Shown here piece by piece: positions 21,434 through 31,820 of a stretch of DNA of 64,000 nt. Position numbers and translations under genes: made by a program. Each line of letters opens with the position of its first letter. Position 1 is the first letter of the stretch. The stretch comes from Mycoplasma haemocanis str. Illinois (GTDB taxonomy: Bacteria; Bacillota_I; Bacilli_A; Mycoplasmatales; Mycoplasmoidaceae): contig NC_016638.1 in assembly GCF_000238995.1 (NCBI RefSeq), positions 744,001 through 808,000 on the forward strand, given 5' to 3'. The notes below the pieces were generated by a model. It was not told the DNA's origin. It did not search any database and was given only the letters and a program-made list of their open reading frames with translations.

Positions 21434-22090
21434 ATGGCTATTCCATCTTCTGTTATATTTAAGTCCGTTATAGCTGCAGGAGCTACTGGAGGAGTTTTGG
21501 GTGGAGCGTATTTAGTTACACCTTACGTATTTCCCAAGAAGGAAAGTATTAGAAGTAAATTAGAAAAAGCAGGATGAAACATTCTGCTCCATACCGGTAG
21601 AGATTCTGAATGAACAGCTATATACGAAAAGTACAAATCAAAAGAAACCAATGATCTTTCGAAACTAGATGGAACTGTAACAAAGAATGAATCTAATGAT
21701 ACTGGAATACCTAAGCTAAAGAAAAGTTGTGAATCTGCTTTGTCCAAAGAATTCTCAGAGTCTCTATATAAAGCTGCTGTAAGGTGATGTGTAACTCCAA
21801 TTAGCGTTGAGAATAGACTTCAGCATCTAGGTGGTTATACAAAAATTAATATTGATGAAAACAACACTACCCTAGATCATGAAACCTGAAAACAGAGAGA
21901 AGTTACATTCAAATCTAACTCTTCCAAGAACAGTTCTGACTTTGGAATAACATTTCCCGCTTCTACCAACAATCAAGAATCCAATATAAAAGAAATTAAG
22001 AAAGGATGCAAGAAACATTTGGAAAAGAAGAATTATGAAGATGATTTTGAAAGTTCAATCCAAAACGCAAGAAATTGATGCAATAAATAA
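21434..22090 (+). CDS. Anchored two-module WC protein, type R
   Basis: 218 residues. The anchor is VIAAGATGGVLGGAYLVTPY. IRSKLEKAGWNIL leads to module one, ending RWCVTPISVENRLQHLGGY; module two ends NWCNK. A 91-base gap follows before the next gene, the longest in this array, and it may contain an internal promoter or terminator. A close copy of part of this N-terminal region survives as a relic near 28600-28795. Confidence 0.75.
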
Positions 22091-22181
22091 TTACTTTCAT
22101 AATTAACCTCTTTGCGTAAAGAAGTCCTCTAAAAGGTTTAAAAACCAAAGTGAGGAATTTTCAAAACAGAATTTAATTACC

Positions 22182-22847
22182 ATGACTTTCCCAGCTAAAT
22201 CTGTCATTTTTGTTGCAGGCGTTGGAGGAACCGTCACCGCAGGATTTGGTGGAGCATACCTTCACTCCAAAGAAACCATTGGGAGTAAGTTAGGAGATGC
22301 AGTCTTAGGAATTGATGATTCTTTTAAAGATTCCTGAAAAAATCAGCACACTAAATTAACTTCTGAAACTTTAGATCTTAAGGGTTTTCCGGAATTATCA
22401 AAAATAAAGAAAAATACAGATCAAAACAAGTCATGGGAAGAATTGAAAGATTGATGTTCTAAATCCTACTCCTTTACCTACAAAACTATATTTTCAAAAG
22501 AGGATAATACTCGTCTCGATCTAACAAAGAAGTATTGTATTCAAACCTCCAAAGAGAAATTGGAGGCCATGTATAAAGGGGATTCTAAGAAGGTTTTAGA
22601 TGTTACTGGAGAAAGAGACAAGAATGAATTTATAAACAATTACAAGAAATTAGAAAACCATAATGAAGAAAGTGATGGTAAATTGACTGGAGCTCTTTTA
22701 GGAATTGACAAGGGTAAAGCTTCTTCCGAAGCAGATGCAAACTGAACAAAGGTGAGAGAGTGATGTTCTAATATCCACAATCAACCCTTTAAGGGTCAAG
22801 TAGGATCATTCAAGTTAGCCGAGAAATTGTGCGTTAAAGGAAATTAA
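22182..22847 (+). CDS. Anchored two-module WC protein, type S
   Basis: 221 residues. The anchor VIFVAGVGGTVTAGFGGAYL is followed by HSKETIGSKLGD. The long first Cys pair runs DWCSKSYSFTYK to KKYC, then IQTSKEKLEAMY and KKVLDVTGE. The second pair runs EWC to KLCVKGN. It is parallel to 20126-20782 throughout, so R-S here is a duplicate of the R-S at 19463-20782. Confidence 0.74.
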
Positions 22848-22858
22848 TATCTTGATCC

Positions 22859-23512
22859 ATGCCGTCTCCAGCAGTCATAAAAATAGCGTCCGGACTGGGT
22901 GCACTAGGAATGATTGGAGGGGGTGGTATTGCCCTTTATAAATCCGAATTATTTAAAACCAAAACAACCCTTGGCGAATTAGTGAGGCAGGATAAATGAA
23001 CTCTCCTTAATTCCTCCAATACGGACCAAATTTCTAAAATTCTAGAAGCTTACAAAAAGAGCTCTCCCAACAAGCCCACATTATTGTTTCCTGCATTTAA
23101 TGGCACAGAAAATAAAGCTGTTGAAAAGCTATTAGAAGAATGTCAAAAAGCATCAAGCAAGCTTTCAGATGATCCGGACAAAGATATTTTTTTAAGACAA
23201 ATTAAAAAGTGATGTGTAGTTCCTAAAACCGTTTCTCAAAGACTTAATGATTTAGGCTATAAAACCTTATCTACAGAAGCTCCCTCCGGTTCCACAAATG
23301 AACAATCTGAATGAGTGGAAAAGGGAAAATCACATCACGGTACTCATGACCATAAGATAAAAGATATAACCACCACCGGAGATCAAAACAACGATGCTAA
23401 AGTTATAAGAGAAGCGTGCAAAAAGAAAAACGAAACTAACTCATATGATGAGGATTTCGATGATGCCTTAAGAGCATCAACTCTTTGATGTTCTGTTTCA
23501 ACCTCTAAATAA
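22859..23512 (+). CDS. Anchored two-module WC protein, type T
   Basis: 217 residues. The anchor is GLGALGMIGGGGIALYKSEL, then TTLGELVRQDKWTLL. Module one ends KWCVVPKTVSQRL; the linker has a HHGTHDHK stretch, rich in His; module two ends LWCSVSTSK. The sibling is 24194-24826. The stop directly abuts the next ATG (TAAATG, no spacer), suggesting coupled translation. Confidence 0.75.
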
Positions 23513-24190
23513 ATGTCATTGGCACTTAAAGGAGTGGGCGTCATAGGGGTTGGAGTTACTGTTGGAGGTGGGTTCTTAGCTTATTCCGTTACGTCTAAAT
23601 CGGAACCCAAAAATACTTTAGCCAATGAACTAACGAAGTCTGGCTTTACACTTATCAATTTAGATACTACCAAAACGGAAACATCTACATCAGGATGAAA
23701 GAAGATATTGGATAGCTATAAGACCATAACCGCAAAGAAACCAGAGTTAAAAATAGGAGATTTCTCTTTAGGAACGCAAGATCACGAAGATATTAATAAA
23801 TTAAAGAATGCATGCTCTTCTGTATTGAAATCAGAAGAAGGAACTACTACATTTACAAAGTACCGCTCAGCAGCTTCCAAGTGATGCGTAGAACCTATTA
23901 CTGTGAATGATTTACTATCTAAGAGGGGCGTGAATTTCTTAAGTACAGATGGTTCAGAAAATACGGATACTTGAACTTCTATAGCTAAGAATTATGAATC
24001 AAATAAAAAAGCTAATTCCAAGGAGCCGATGGATGGAGTAAATTCTAGCGAAGTGTCGGGAGCAGATTATTCTGGGAATATCAGTAAGATTAAATCGGCC
24101 TGCAATGACAGAAAAATCAAAAGTTCTCATGAAGATGAATTTGAAAAATATCTAGAAGAGGTGCAGAACTGATGCGTCTCTAAGAGTTAA
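23513..24190 (+). CDS. Anchored two-module WC protein, type U
   Basis: 225 residues. The anchor is GVGVIGVGVTVGGGFLAYSV. NTLANELTKSGFTLINLDT leads to module one, ending KWCVEPITVNDLLSKRG; module two ends NWCVSKS after a SSHEDEFEKYLEE segment. The sibling is 24833-25513. Types T and U occur only as an adjacent pair, twice in tandem. Confidence 0.75.
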
Positions 24191-24193
24191 CTC

Positions 24194-24826
24194 ATGAATC
24201 CAACAACCATAAAAGCCTTGGCAGGCCTGGGTGGATTATCAATAGTCGGGGGTGGGGGAGCTGTCCTTTATAAATCAGAAATATTTAAAACCAAAATAAC
24301 TCTTGGTGAGTTGGTTAAAAAAGATGGATGAACTCTTATAACTTCATCAGATACCTCCCATATAAATGCAATACTAACTGCTTACAAAAAGGACTCTCCC
24401 AAACCGGATCTTACATTTAATGAATTTACCGGAAAAGAAGATAATGCTAAAGAAAAGCTACTAGCAGCATGTCAAAAAGCATCTAGTCAGCATTTAAATG
24501 ATTCTGGTCAAGAGACTTTACTAAAGAAAATTAAAAAATGATGTGTAGTTCCAAGAACCGTTTCTCAGAGGCTTAAAGACTTAAATCTTAACGTCTTAGA
24601 TACAAAAGCACCCACAAATTCCGGTAATGAGTCTTCCGAATGAATTGAAAAGGGTAAAGCACATCACAAAGATAGTCAGAAAATACAGGGGGTAAATACT
24701 AACGGAACAGAATCTACCGACGCCAAATTAATAAGAGAAGAATGTATTAAAAAGAATGCAATCAATTCATACGATGAAAATTTTGAAGCTTCTTTGGAGA
24801 TATCAAAGAAGTGATGTACATCTTAG
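24194..24826 (+). CDS. Anchored two-module WC protein, type T
   Basis: 210 residues. The anchor is LAGLGGLSIVGGGGAVLYKS, then ITLGELVKKDGWTLI. The junction KWCVVPRTVSQRLKDL and a HHKD linker echo 22859. The final module ends KKWCTS. It starts 3 bases after the type U stop. This is the second copy of the tandem T-U duplication. Confidence 0.75.
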
Positions 24827-24832
24827 ATAATT

Positions 24833-25513
24833 ATGTCCATAATACTTAAAGGAGCAGTAACTCTTGGCGGAATGGGAGTCGCTGTTGGAGGTGGATTTTT
24901 AGCTAATTCTCTTATTTTACAAAATACATCGAAGAATACTTTGATAAATAAGTTGAAAAGAGATGGATTCACTCCCCTTAATACAGATACTTCTAGAACA
25001 GAATCTCAAAACTCAGATTGAAGGAAGATACTTACTAGTTACTCATCATTAATAAAAACTAAGCCCCTTTTAAAACTAACGAATCTTTCTTTTGAAGCCA
25101 ACGATGAGACTGGAATTAATAAATTAAAAGACGCTTGCGCTTCTCTTTTGAAAACCCAGGAAACATCTTCTAGTTTTACTAACGACTACAAATTGGAATC
25201 TAAATGATGTGTTGAACCTATTTCTGTAGGAGATCTATTATCTAAAAGAGGGTTCTCTTACTTAAGTACCGAATCTTCAACAGAGACTTCGACATGAACA
25301 GAAATGGCTAAGAAGTATGAACGCGATAAGAATGCTAACAAGAGTACTTTGATGAGTGATTTAAGTTGGGAAACTGTAAGCAATAGTAATTACACCTCCA
25401 ACATAACTAAAATGCAGTCCTCTTGCAAAACAAGAAAATTTAAAAACTCTCACGAAGATGAATTTGAAAAGTACTTATCGGAAGCCGAAATGTGATGCTC
25501 GGTAGCTAAGTAG
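24833..25513 (+). CDS. Anchored two-module WC protein, type U, last gene of the rightward array
   Basis: 226 residues. The anchor is VTLGGMGVAVGGGFLANSLI. NTLINKLKRDGFTPLNTDT leads to module one, ending KWCVEPISVGDLLSKRGF; module two has NSHEDEFEKYLSEAEMWCSVAK and then TAG. It converges on the leftward gene at 25592, with 78 bases between the stops. No clear terminator hairpin was found there. Confidence 0.75.
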
Positions 25514-25591
25514 AAAACTCAGAAACTATCTTTGCAAAAAGGATTAAGTCGTTGAAGTTTTTAATTTTTCAGAAGAAATAGTTTCCTTTCT

Positions 25592-26191
25592 TTAAGTGAT
25601 TGTTTTCTTCTGTTCATAACATCATTTCTTAACTCTTAAGTAAGTCTGATCAGCTTCGTGTCTAAAAGATTGCGCTTCATTATTTGTACACCAAGTTTTA
25701 ATATCATTTTCCTTAACTTCTGATTTATCGGAAGGAGTTATGAAACTAGAATCTGAATTCTTGCCCTTATCTTTAAATGCGACTGCTTTATCTTTTCAAT
25801 TTTCTGTTTGTTTAAACCCCTCATCTTCTAAATCCTGTTTAATTGTTTTAGTTTTCAAACATCAAATAGAGAACTTCTGATAGGTGTCGTCATGAATGTT
25901 AGTGAAGACTTTACTTCCCGTGGAGATGCACCAATTTTTCAAAATTTGCCATAACTTGGTTTTAGTTCTATCTCTCGGCTCTACACTACTGATTAAATCT
26001 TCCTTAGACGCAGTCTTATAAGGAGTATCTTTCTTTTTCCACTCTTCATCTACACTAACTAATTCCCTCTTCTTCGAAGTAATGTGATCCAAAATAGTAG
26101 TTCCATTACCTTTCTGGATTGTGTAATATCCAGCAGTCCCAATTCCACCAGCAACAAGGGCTGTCGCCAGACCTTTTTGTATTAATTCCGT
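25592..26191 (-). CDS. MELIQKG-family two-module WC protein with an ACG where siblings start
   Basis: 199 codons counted from ACG at 26189-26191. Siblings at 43198, 45274 and 47590 have ATG or GTG directly before GAA TTA ATA CAA AAA GG; here the same string follows ACG. In-frame TAG lies a few codons upstream, so no better start exists apart from rare ATT or ATA codons; the next usable one is a TTG at 26090-26092, beyond the anchor. The protein has the anchor, DHITSKKREL, C-x22-WC pairs and ends WCYEQKKTIT. Either a rare ACG start or a start-loss mutation. Confidence 0.65.
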
Positions 26192-26245
26192 GATTCCAAT
26201 TAAAGATATCTAAACTAACATAAATTTATATTACGAGAATAATAG

Positions 26246-26265
26246 CTTTTTGTTAAAATTAAAAG
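26246..26265 (+). promoter_or_regulatory. Conserved upstream element of the MFFLHY-type gene
   Basis: The sequence CTTTTTGTTAAAATTAAAAG ends 7 bases before the ATG at 26273. Near-identical blocks precede 28996 and the broken gene at 46816. On the minus strand they precede 43097 and 49662. TTAAAATT could be a -10 box. The other side of the 81-base gap carries a TAAATTTATA block that recurs as TAAATTTTTA before the other MELIQKG genes. Confidence 0.5.
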
Positions 26266-26272
26266 ACTTGCT

Positions 26273-26950
26273 ATGTTTTTCCTACACTATCCGGTAGCTT
26301 GGGTGTTTCAATCTTTTGTCTCTTTTGCTGCTTCAACTGAGATAAATAGTACTATTAAAGTTGATTATGCAGATGTAGCTAATAAATATGCTACTTTAAA
26401 GTACTCTAATGATTATCTGAGATTCTGAGATAAGGTTTCTGACAATGCTTCTTTAAGGGCTCAAAAGGTTCAGAGCATTCATTCTGATCCTAAAGCTTTT
26501 AAATTCTTTAATGAGAAGAAAGTAGAAAAGAATTCTTGGAAGAATTTGGTTATTTTCTGCAGAAAGATGAGGGATAAGATAGAAAACGGAGAGAATTTAA
26601 ATAACGGACAACTTAGGTATATTAGTTTTTGTGACAAGGATAGCTCAATTTCTAGAAGCAAAGATATAAATACTCGTTCCTATTGGGTGGATCAATTAGC
26701 TAGAGTTCAATATAAGGCTGAGGATTTTGCTTTCTGAGATAAGCTTTCGGAGAGATTCGATGAGAGAACTCATAAACTCTATAATCTGAGACAACAGGGT
26801 TATACGGGATCACTGGAGGAGATATTGGGAAGAGCTAAAAGTGAATGTCAAGAAGTGAGGGCTAAATTCAATACTGAAAAGCGGTTCACTGAGGAAGACT
26901 TAAATACAAATATTCCTAAATGTATTTCTTATTTGAAAACAATCAGATAA
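26273..26950 (+). CDS. MFFLHY-type exported protein
   Basis: 225 residues. The N-terminus (FFLHYPVAWVFQSFVSFAAS) looks like a cleavable signal peptide rather than a Gly-rich anchor. Family marks: VDYADVANKYATLKYSN, YLRFWDK, LNNGQLRYISFCD, RSYWVDQLARVQY, EDFAFWDKL, and ECQ to PKC near the end. It has two Cys pairs (25 and 26 residues inclusive), so it may be a remote relative of the WC module. Paralogs: 28996, 42417, 48982 and the broken 46816. It is divergent to a MELIQKG gene. Confidence 0.76.
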
Positions 26951-26992
26951 TCTACTTTAGCTGCTCAAGCTAAAAACGTATTTTACGATTTA

Positions 26993-27009
26993 GAGAAGAG
27001 TCTCTTCTC
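26993..27009. repeat. Perfect 7-bp hairpin between convergent genes
   Basis: GAGAAGA, 3-base loop, TCTTCTC. It lies in the 140-base gap between the stops of the rightward 26273 gene and the leftward 27091 gene. There is no T-run on either side, so a terminator role is only possible. The rest of the gap shows nothing. Confidence 0.35.
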
Positions 27010-27090
27010 ATAGAAACTTAGTGATTTGAATTCTAAAGATATGCGAAAGAAATAATCTAGAATAGGTGCCGACCTTTTTAAGAGTAAATT

Positions 27091-27924
27091 TTATGAAGAT
27101 TTTTTGAAAGTATCTATTTCTTGCATAAATTCTCCTCGTTCCGCATCCACGTCATAGTAATTAAATCCTTGAGATAATCCAGGGAAATCCACCTCCAAAT
27201 TAATATCTGGCTTCTTCTGAGTCTCCATAACTAATTTAGCTTTCTCCAAGTCAATTCAAAATATCCCCGTACTGCGCGTAAATCAGTTCATAGAGTTCTT
27301 AGACCCCGCTGCAGTAAATAAGTAGTGCATTTGAATAAAGAACAGACCAACGTATAAAATACGAAAGCCTCCAGTTCATCTATAACCAGAACTAGTGATG
27401 CTGTGTGAATTAAGAACTCCTTTTTGTACAACCAATTCCTTTCATCACCCAGAATTATTTCCGGATATGGTGGCTACCGAGAAAAAAAGTAAATTCAAAA
27501 ATAAGAGGGCAAATATTGGAACAAAATTAGCTTTGAACAATTGCTTCTGAGTCGGTCTATTATTAACATCCACCCCCGCAGTTAGATTAATAGCTCTTAT
27601 GCTATTAACGTTTCCAAAGAAGGTCTGATAATCACTTTGAGAAGGAATAATTACAAAATAGATATAGCAAACAATAATCATCCAAATACTAAAGATGATC
27701 ATTCGACTGGCAGGAACTTCTTTATGTTTCTCAACAAAATTATGGAAAGTCCTAACCGTCCCATTTCACGGTGCCTGTCCAGCAGGATGTCAAGCTATAA
27801 GTATGAATATAGGTAGATTCATACATAACAAGTAAACGAGATCCAATAATCCTGCACAGATCCTGGTTCACAGAGAAGCCCTTATCCTAGTAAGATAATC
27901 CTCCAGGTAAACGTTACTCTCCAT
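27091..27924 (-). CDS. RDD-like multi-pass membrane protein
   Basis: 277 residues. The N-terminus RASLWTRICAGLLDLVYLLC has the Arg-x3-Ala-x3-Asp pattern of the RDD family within a first membrane helix; further helices follow (IFSIWMIIVCYIYFVII, FVPIFALLFLNLLFFSVAT, ILYVGLFFIQ). The C-terminus is soluble and acidic (PDINLEVDFPGL). RDD proteins are often transport related. The family call is tentative. The start overlaps the end of the 27914-28489 gene by 11 bases. A relic of its tail is at 17277. Confidence 0.6.
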
Positions 27925-28489
27925 CTTCATTCACTTCTACAGCGGGATTAAGACAAGTTTGTCTAAATGTCTTGGCCTTTATCTTTATCAATTCAGAAAA
28001 GGATAAAGACTTAAAAGAATAAACCCCCACTTTTGAATTGTAAATATTAAGCCCTACAATCCCCCCCAACATTGGAATAAACATAACAAATAGAGCGGCT
28101 TTAATAAGAATAAACTTTCTCTTTTTTACAAAAAGAACTAGAGCTGCAAAAGATAATAGAACTTTAAAAATGAAACATACTACAGCCAGTATGAATAAAG
28201 GGAAAACTATATTCCATAAGGTTATCTTAAATAAGAATAAATCTGCAAGTTGTAAATTGAATAGAGCTGAATATCCCTTTTCTCTAATTAAGGTAGAACT
28301 GTAAACAGAAGTAGCATTATTATCCTGAGAACCAATATTTAAAGCGGAATAAGGAGCTCCCGACAGTAAATATATACGATGATAACAGTAAGATATAAGT
28401 ATTAGTAGAGCCCAACAGGAGCTACCAAATATATCTAATAAAGAAGCACACTTTAATCCCCGCTTAGAAACTCCGTAAGAATTCCACAC
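27914..28489 (-). CDS. Multi-pass membrane protein, unknown family
   Basis: 191 residues from a GTG start. Three or four hydrophobic stretches: WALLILISYCYHRIYLL, ITLWNIVFPLFILAVVCFIF joined to VLLSFAALVLFV, and AALFVMFIPMLGGIVGL. A soluble tail ends VEVNEDGE. It overlaps the RDD-like gene, so the pair is translationally coupled and may form one membrane complex. It lacks cysteine pairs and is not part of the surface families. Function unknown. Confidence 0.65.
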   Translation of the reverse strand: MWNSYGVSKRGLKCASLLDIFGSSCWALLILISYCYHRIYLLSGAPYSALNIGSQDNNATSVYSSTLIREKGYSALFNLQLADLFLFKITLWNIVFPLFILAVVCFIFKVLLSFAALVLFVKKRKFILIKAALFVMFIPMLGGIVGLNIYNSKVGVYSFKSLSFSELIKIKAKTFRQTCLNPAVEVNEDGE

Positions 28490-28599
28490 AATTAAGAATT
28501 AAAAGTTATTTGATTTTATTTTCCAAAAACTTATTTACAACAATAGTATTATCTATTTATAAATACTTTATTAATAAAATCCTTGTCTTCCGAGACTGC

Positions 28600-28795
28600 T
28601 TCAGCAATAGGAGGCAAGGTATGAACAGGAAGTAATGCGATTTTCTTTAGTCCTAAGAATATTAGAAGTAAATTAATATCGTAGAATGCTAGATGTTTAC
28701 GAAGTCTAGCAACACCTAAGTCAGTATATTTTCAAAAAAGGTCGAAGAATTTGTTAATGATTTATTGGACGTAACTGCGGATAAGGATATATAGA
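28600..28795 (+). pseudogene. Decayed remnant of a type R/P surface gene
   Basis: Broken frames keep recognisable words. AATATTAGAAGTAAATTAA resembles the AGTATTAGAAGTAAATTAG stretch of 21434. VEEFVNDLLDVTADKD followed by a stop matches AEEFVSGLLSVEDGKD of 17533. Internal stops and deletions rule out a product. It lies in the 28490-28995 gap, which otherwise holds an inverted repeat and the promoter element of 28996. Confidence 0.45.
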
Positions 28796-28894
28796 ATTTA
28801 AACGGATTTTAGTTTAATGATTGATAAGATGGAGATTTCTAATTATTTTTATTACTCAAAAACTAGAATCATGGCAGATTACATCAAAGTTATC

Positions 28895-28942
28895 TTCACT
28901 AATTAACTCCTAGATTCCAATTCGGATTTTTTAATTAGTGAA
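28895..28942. repeat. Perfect 12-bp inverted repeat with 24-base spacer
   Basis: TTCACTAATTAA at 28895-28906 and its exact complement TTAATTAGTGAA at 28931-28942. It lies 26 bases upstream of the conserved element of the 28996 gene. It could be an operator, a transcript hairpin or the remnant of an inversion endpoint. No second copy was noticed in the window. Confidence 0.5.
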
Positions 28943-28967
28943 AAAAATTATTTTGTGAGGATAGCAT

Positions 28968-28986
28968 CTTTTTATTAAAATTAAAG
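28968..28986 (+). promoter_or_regulatory. Conserved upstream element of the MFFLHY-type gene
   Basis: CTTTTTATTAAAATTAAAG, 9 bases before the ATG at 28996; same block as at 26246-26265 and 46781-46800. Confidence 0.5.
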
Positions 28987-28995
28987 AACTTACAT

Positions 28996-29658
28996 ATGTC
29001 TTTGCATTATTTGGTAGCATTAGCTTTTCAAACCCTGGTTCCTCTTGTTGAGGTAAGTAGTTCTTCTAAGGTTGATTATTCAGATGTGGCTAATAGATAT
29101 GTTTCCTTAAAGTATTCTAATGGTTATTTGAGATTTTGAGATGATGTTTACGGAAGATCTGATTTAAGAGCTGAAAAGCTTCACGGTATTCATTCTGACT
29201 CTAAGGCATTTGATTTTTTTAATAAGAAAAGAAAACACGGGGATACTTGAAATAATTTAGTTTCTTTCTGTAGAAACATGAGAAAAGAAATAGAAAAGGG
29301 GGGGAAATTGAACAATGGACAACTTAGATATATTGGTTTCTGTGATAAGGATAATTTAGTGCCTAGAAGTAAGGATATGAATACTCGTTCTTATTGGATT
29401 GATCAGTTGGTTAGAGTTAAATATAATCTTGGAGATTTTGCCTTCTGAGATAAATTTTCAGAAAATACCGGAGAGAGGATGAGTAAGTTTTACGACTTAA
29501 TAGTACATGGTTACGAAGGTGGTTTGTCAGAGGTATTGGGGAAAGCGAAATCTGAATGTCAATTGGTTAGAAGTAAATTTGATTCTGGGGAGAAATTTAC
29601 AGAGGAGGATTTGGAAACAAAGATTCCTAGGTGTCTTTCTTCTTTAAGAACCAGATAA
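28996..29658 (+). CDS. MFFLHY-type exported protein
   Basis: 220 residues. The N-terminus MSLHYLVALAFQTLVPLVEV looks like a signal peptide. Family blocks: VDYSDVANRYVSLKYSN, YLRFWDD, LNNGQLRYIGFCDKD, RSYWIDQLVRVKY, GDFAFWDKF, and RCLSSLRTR at the end. It is the only full copy in the window without a neighbouring MELIQKG gene. It converges on 29701 with 42 bases between stops. Confidence 0.75.
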
Positions 29659-29700
29659 CTTTCCTTCTTCCGTTATTAACGCGAGATGGATCTTAAAATT

Positions 29701-30312
29701 TTAGGAGTTTTCGCTTGCCTTACTACATCACTTCATTACCTTTTCTAAATCATTCCTTGCTTCCAATTTATACATTGTTAGCGAGTACTTTGATGTACAT
29801 CACGTTTTAAGTGCGGGTCCTCCACTATCCTCATTAGAAACAGAAGATCCTGTAACTTTTTCATCACTAATAGCCAATGTGCCGGCATTACTATTTTCTT
29901 GTTTTACCTTCTTTCACGCATTTTTAAATTTATTATCCACTTCCGATTCCGAAATCAAACCAACACCTCTTAACAAAGCCTCTCCTTTTAAAGTACTTGT
30001 ATTAATAACACATCATTCCTTGGCCAAAGCATACTTAGACTCATCATATTTCTGCTCTAAAGTATTCATACACCATTGTGGTAAGTCCTCTTCACTAGAT
30101 ACTCCTGAAATCTTAGAAGATGCAGCCTTATAAACCTTCTTTCACTCTGACCATTCAGCACTCGCAATAGAAGAAAGAATTTTTCTTGGCTGTCCTCTTA
30201 ATTCCTCCTTTAACTTATCCTTAATAGTGGTAGAATCAGAAAGTAAGAAATATCCTCCGACCACACCACCAAGTCCCCCCACTGGAAGAAGTATCTTTAA
30301 AGCTGCAGACAT
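29701..30312 (-). CDS. MSAALK-family two-module WC protein, repeat unit 1
   Basis: 203 residues. The anchor is ILLPVGGLGGVVGGYFLLSD, then TTIKDKLKEELRGQPRKIL. Module one runs PQWCMNTL to KEWCVINTSTLKGEALL; module two runs KTWCTSKYSLTMYKLEARN to KWCSKASENS. Near-identical paralogs are 31821-32441 and 33937-34557; differences concentrate in the region between the two modules. It is divergent from the 30543 gene across a 230-base gap that is itself duplicated at 32442-32671. Confidence 0.76.
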
Positions 30313-30542
30313 AATACTTTCAACTTAAACGGATTTAAAAAATAAGAAACACAATTTATTTACTACTTCACCCCTTTAAGAATTCCGTTAACTCTTATGA
30401 TGCAGATTGCATACCCTTCCCTAGAATATCAATCCAGAAAGTCCAAAGAGGAGCAATTCATTTCCACAATGATTAGTTGGATTTAAATTTAAAAACACTT
30501 TCTTCTTTGACTATTTCCATTAAACTTCTTGACGATTAATTA

Positions 30543-31166
30543 GTGTCTCTTAGATCGAAGAGCCTACTAATTCTAGTAGGTTTAACTTCGGGGGCAGGGG
30601 TTGAGAGACTTTTATCTAGTCAAAGTGAACTTAGGCCTGAGCCTGTAATTACCAAAGAGGAGCAGGAAGGGAAGCCCGCAAGAAAGGCAAAAGTTTATGC
30701 AATATATCACAGCACTATTCTACACGACCCAAAAAACGGAAATAAACCATATCCGGAGGTAAAGGGTATTTCTCGTACTCCATTAACAGAAGATGTTATT
30801 GAGGAGGATGAGGAACTTAAAAAATGTATATGAAGAGGTAATTCTCAAGACAGGGCTTATGCCGCTTGAGACTCTACAAGTAAAACCTGAAAGTGTTCGG
30901 ATGCTATGCAATACAAGGACTGGTTTTCTGATAGTGGAATAGGAGGAGTGAAGGAAGATGAAGAGAAAATTTTGAAAGATATGAGAGGAGTTAAGAATTT
31001 AACCGATGATTTACAAAAATACGAAAAACCTGGAAAGGGGAATTGGGACGAAATGTCAGACAAATGTAAGGAAAATTATGATAGCCATTTTTCAGACAAT
31101 TTAACAAGTGACAACAAACAACGATTTTGTACTATATTGTTAGTTAAACGTCTTGGATACCAGTAA
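30543..31166 (+). CDS. MSLRSK-family protein, repeat unit 1
   Basis: 207 residues from a GTG start. The anchor SLLILVGLTSGAGVERLLSS is shorter than in the other families. A conserved N-terminal half follows (RPEPVITKEEQEGKPA, HSTILHDP, GNKPYPEVKG, WRGNS). The C-terminal half is more variable, with a Cys pair DKCKENYDSHFSDN to RFC and an ending LGYQ. The paralog is 32672-33298. Lone direction change inside a block of leftward genes. Confidence 0.74.
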
Positions 31167-31199
31167 TACGAGATCAAAAGAACAATATTATAAGTAACC

Positions 31200-31811
31200 T
31201 TATTTTCCGGCGTCTTCACCACATCACTTCTCTACCTTTCTAGATAAAGTTTCAGAACCCAATTCATACATCTTTACTTCATATTTGGAAGTACATCATT
31301 CACTTAAAGATTGGCCTCCAGTATCCCGATTATCGGAGGCGAAATTCTTTAAAGAAGTATCTTCCAATTTCAACTCTCCAGCAGACTCATTCCCCGCCTT
31401 AAACTTATCTCAAGCCTTCTTCCATTTTTCATCAGTCTTAGCAGCCGAAAGCACTGGTTTACTTAAACTCTCTTTAATAGATCTATCATAGACCACACAC
31501 CACATCATTGCTTGCTCATACTTTTCTTTATTAAATGATGATTTCAAAGTAGATTCGCACCAAACATTAATTTGATCTTCAGAAATACCAACTACTTTCT
31601 TATCTCCGGACGCCTTATAAACTTTCTTAAATTTAGCTCATGCAGAATCCCCTTTAGAAGTAAGAATTCTTTGATTCTTATTTAATGAAGTTTTTATCTT
31701 ATCTAAGATAGTAACTTCTTTCTGTCCCGAAGTGGAATATATATAACCTCCTAAAGTAGATGCAGAAGCTCCTATAGTCAAAATAGGAAGTACTACCTTA
31801 AGAGAAGGCAT
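31200..31811 (-). CDS. MPSLKV-family two-module WC protein, repeat unit 1
   Basis: 203 residues, ATG start. The anchor is VVLPILTIGASASTLGGYIY, then TILDKIKTSLNKNQRIL. Module one runs NVWCESTLKSSF to MMWCVVYDRSIKESL; module two runs SEWCTSKYEVKMYELG to KWCGEDAGK. It is related to MSAALK (same spacing and SKY-x3-MY-x-L in module two). The sibling at 33316-33927 carries a nonsense codon. It lies 9 bases downstream of the MSAALK gene at 31821. Confidence 0.75.
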
Positions 31812-31820
31812 TTACTAAAC

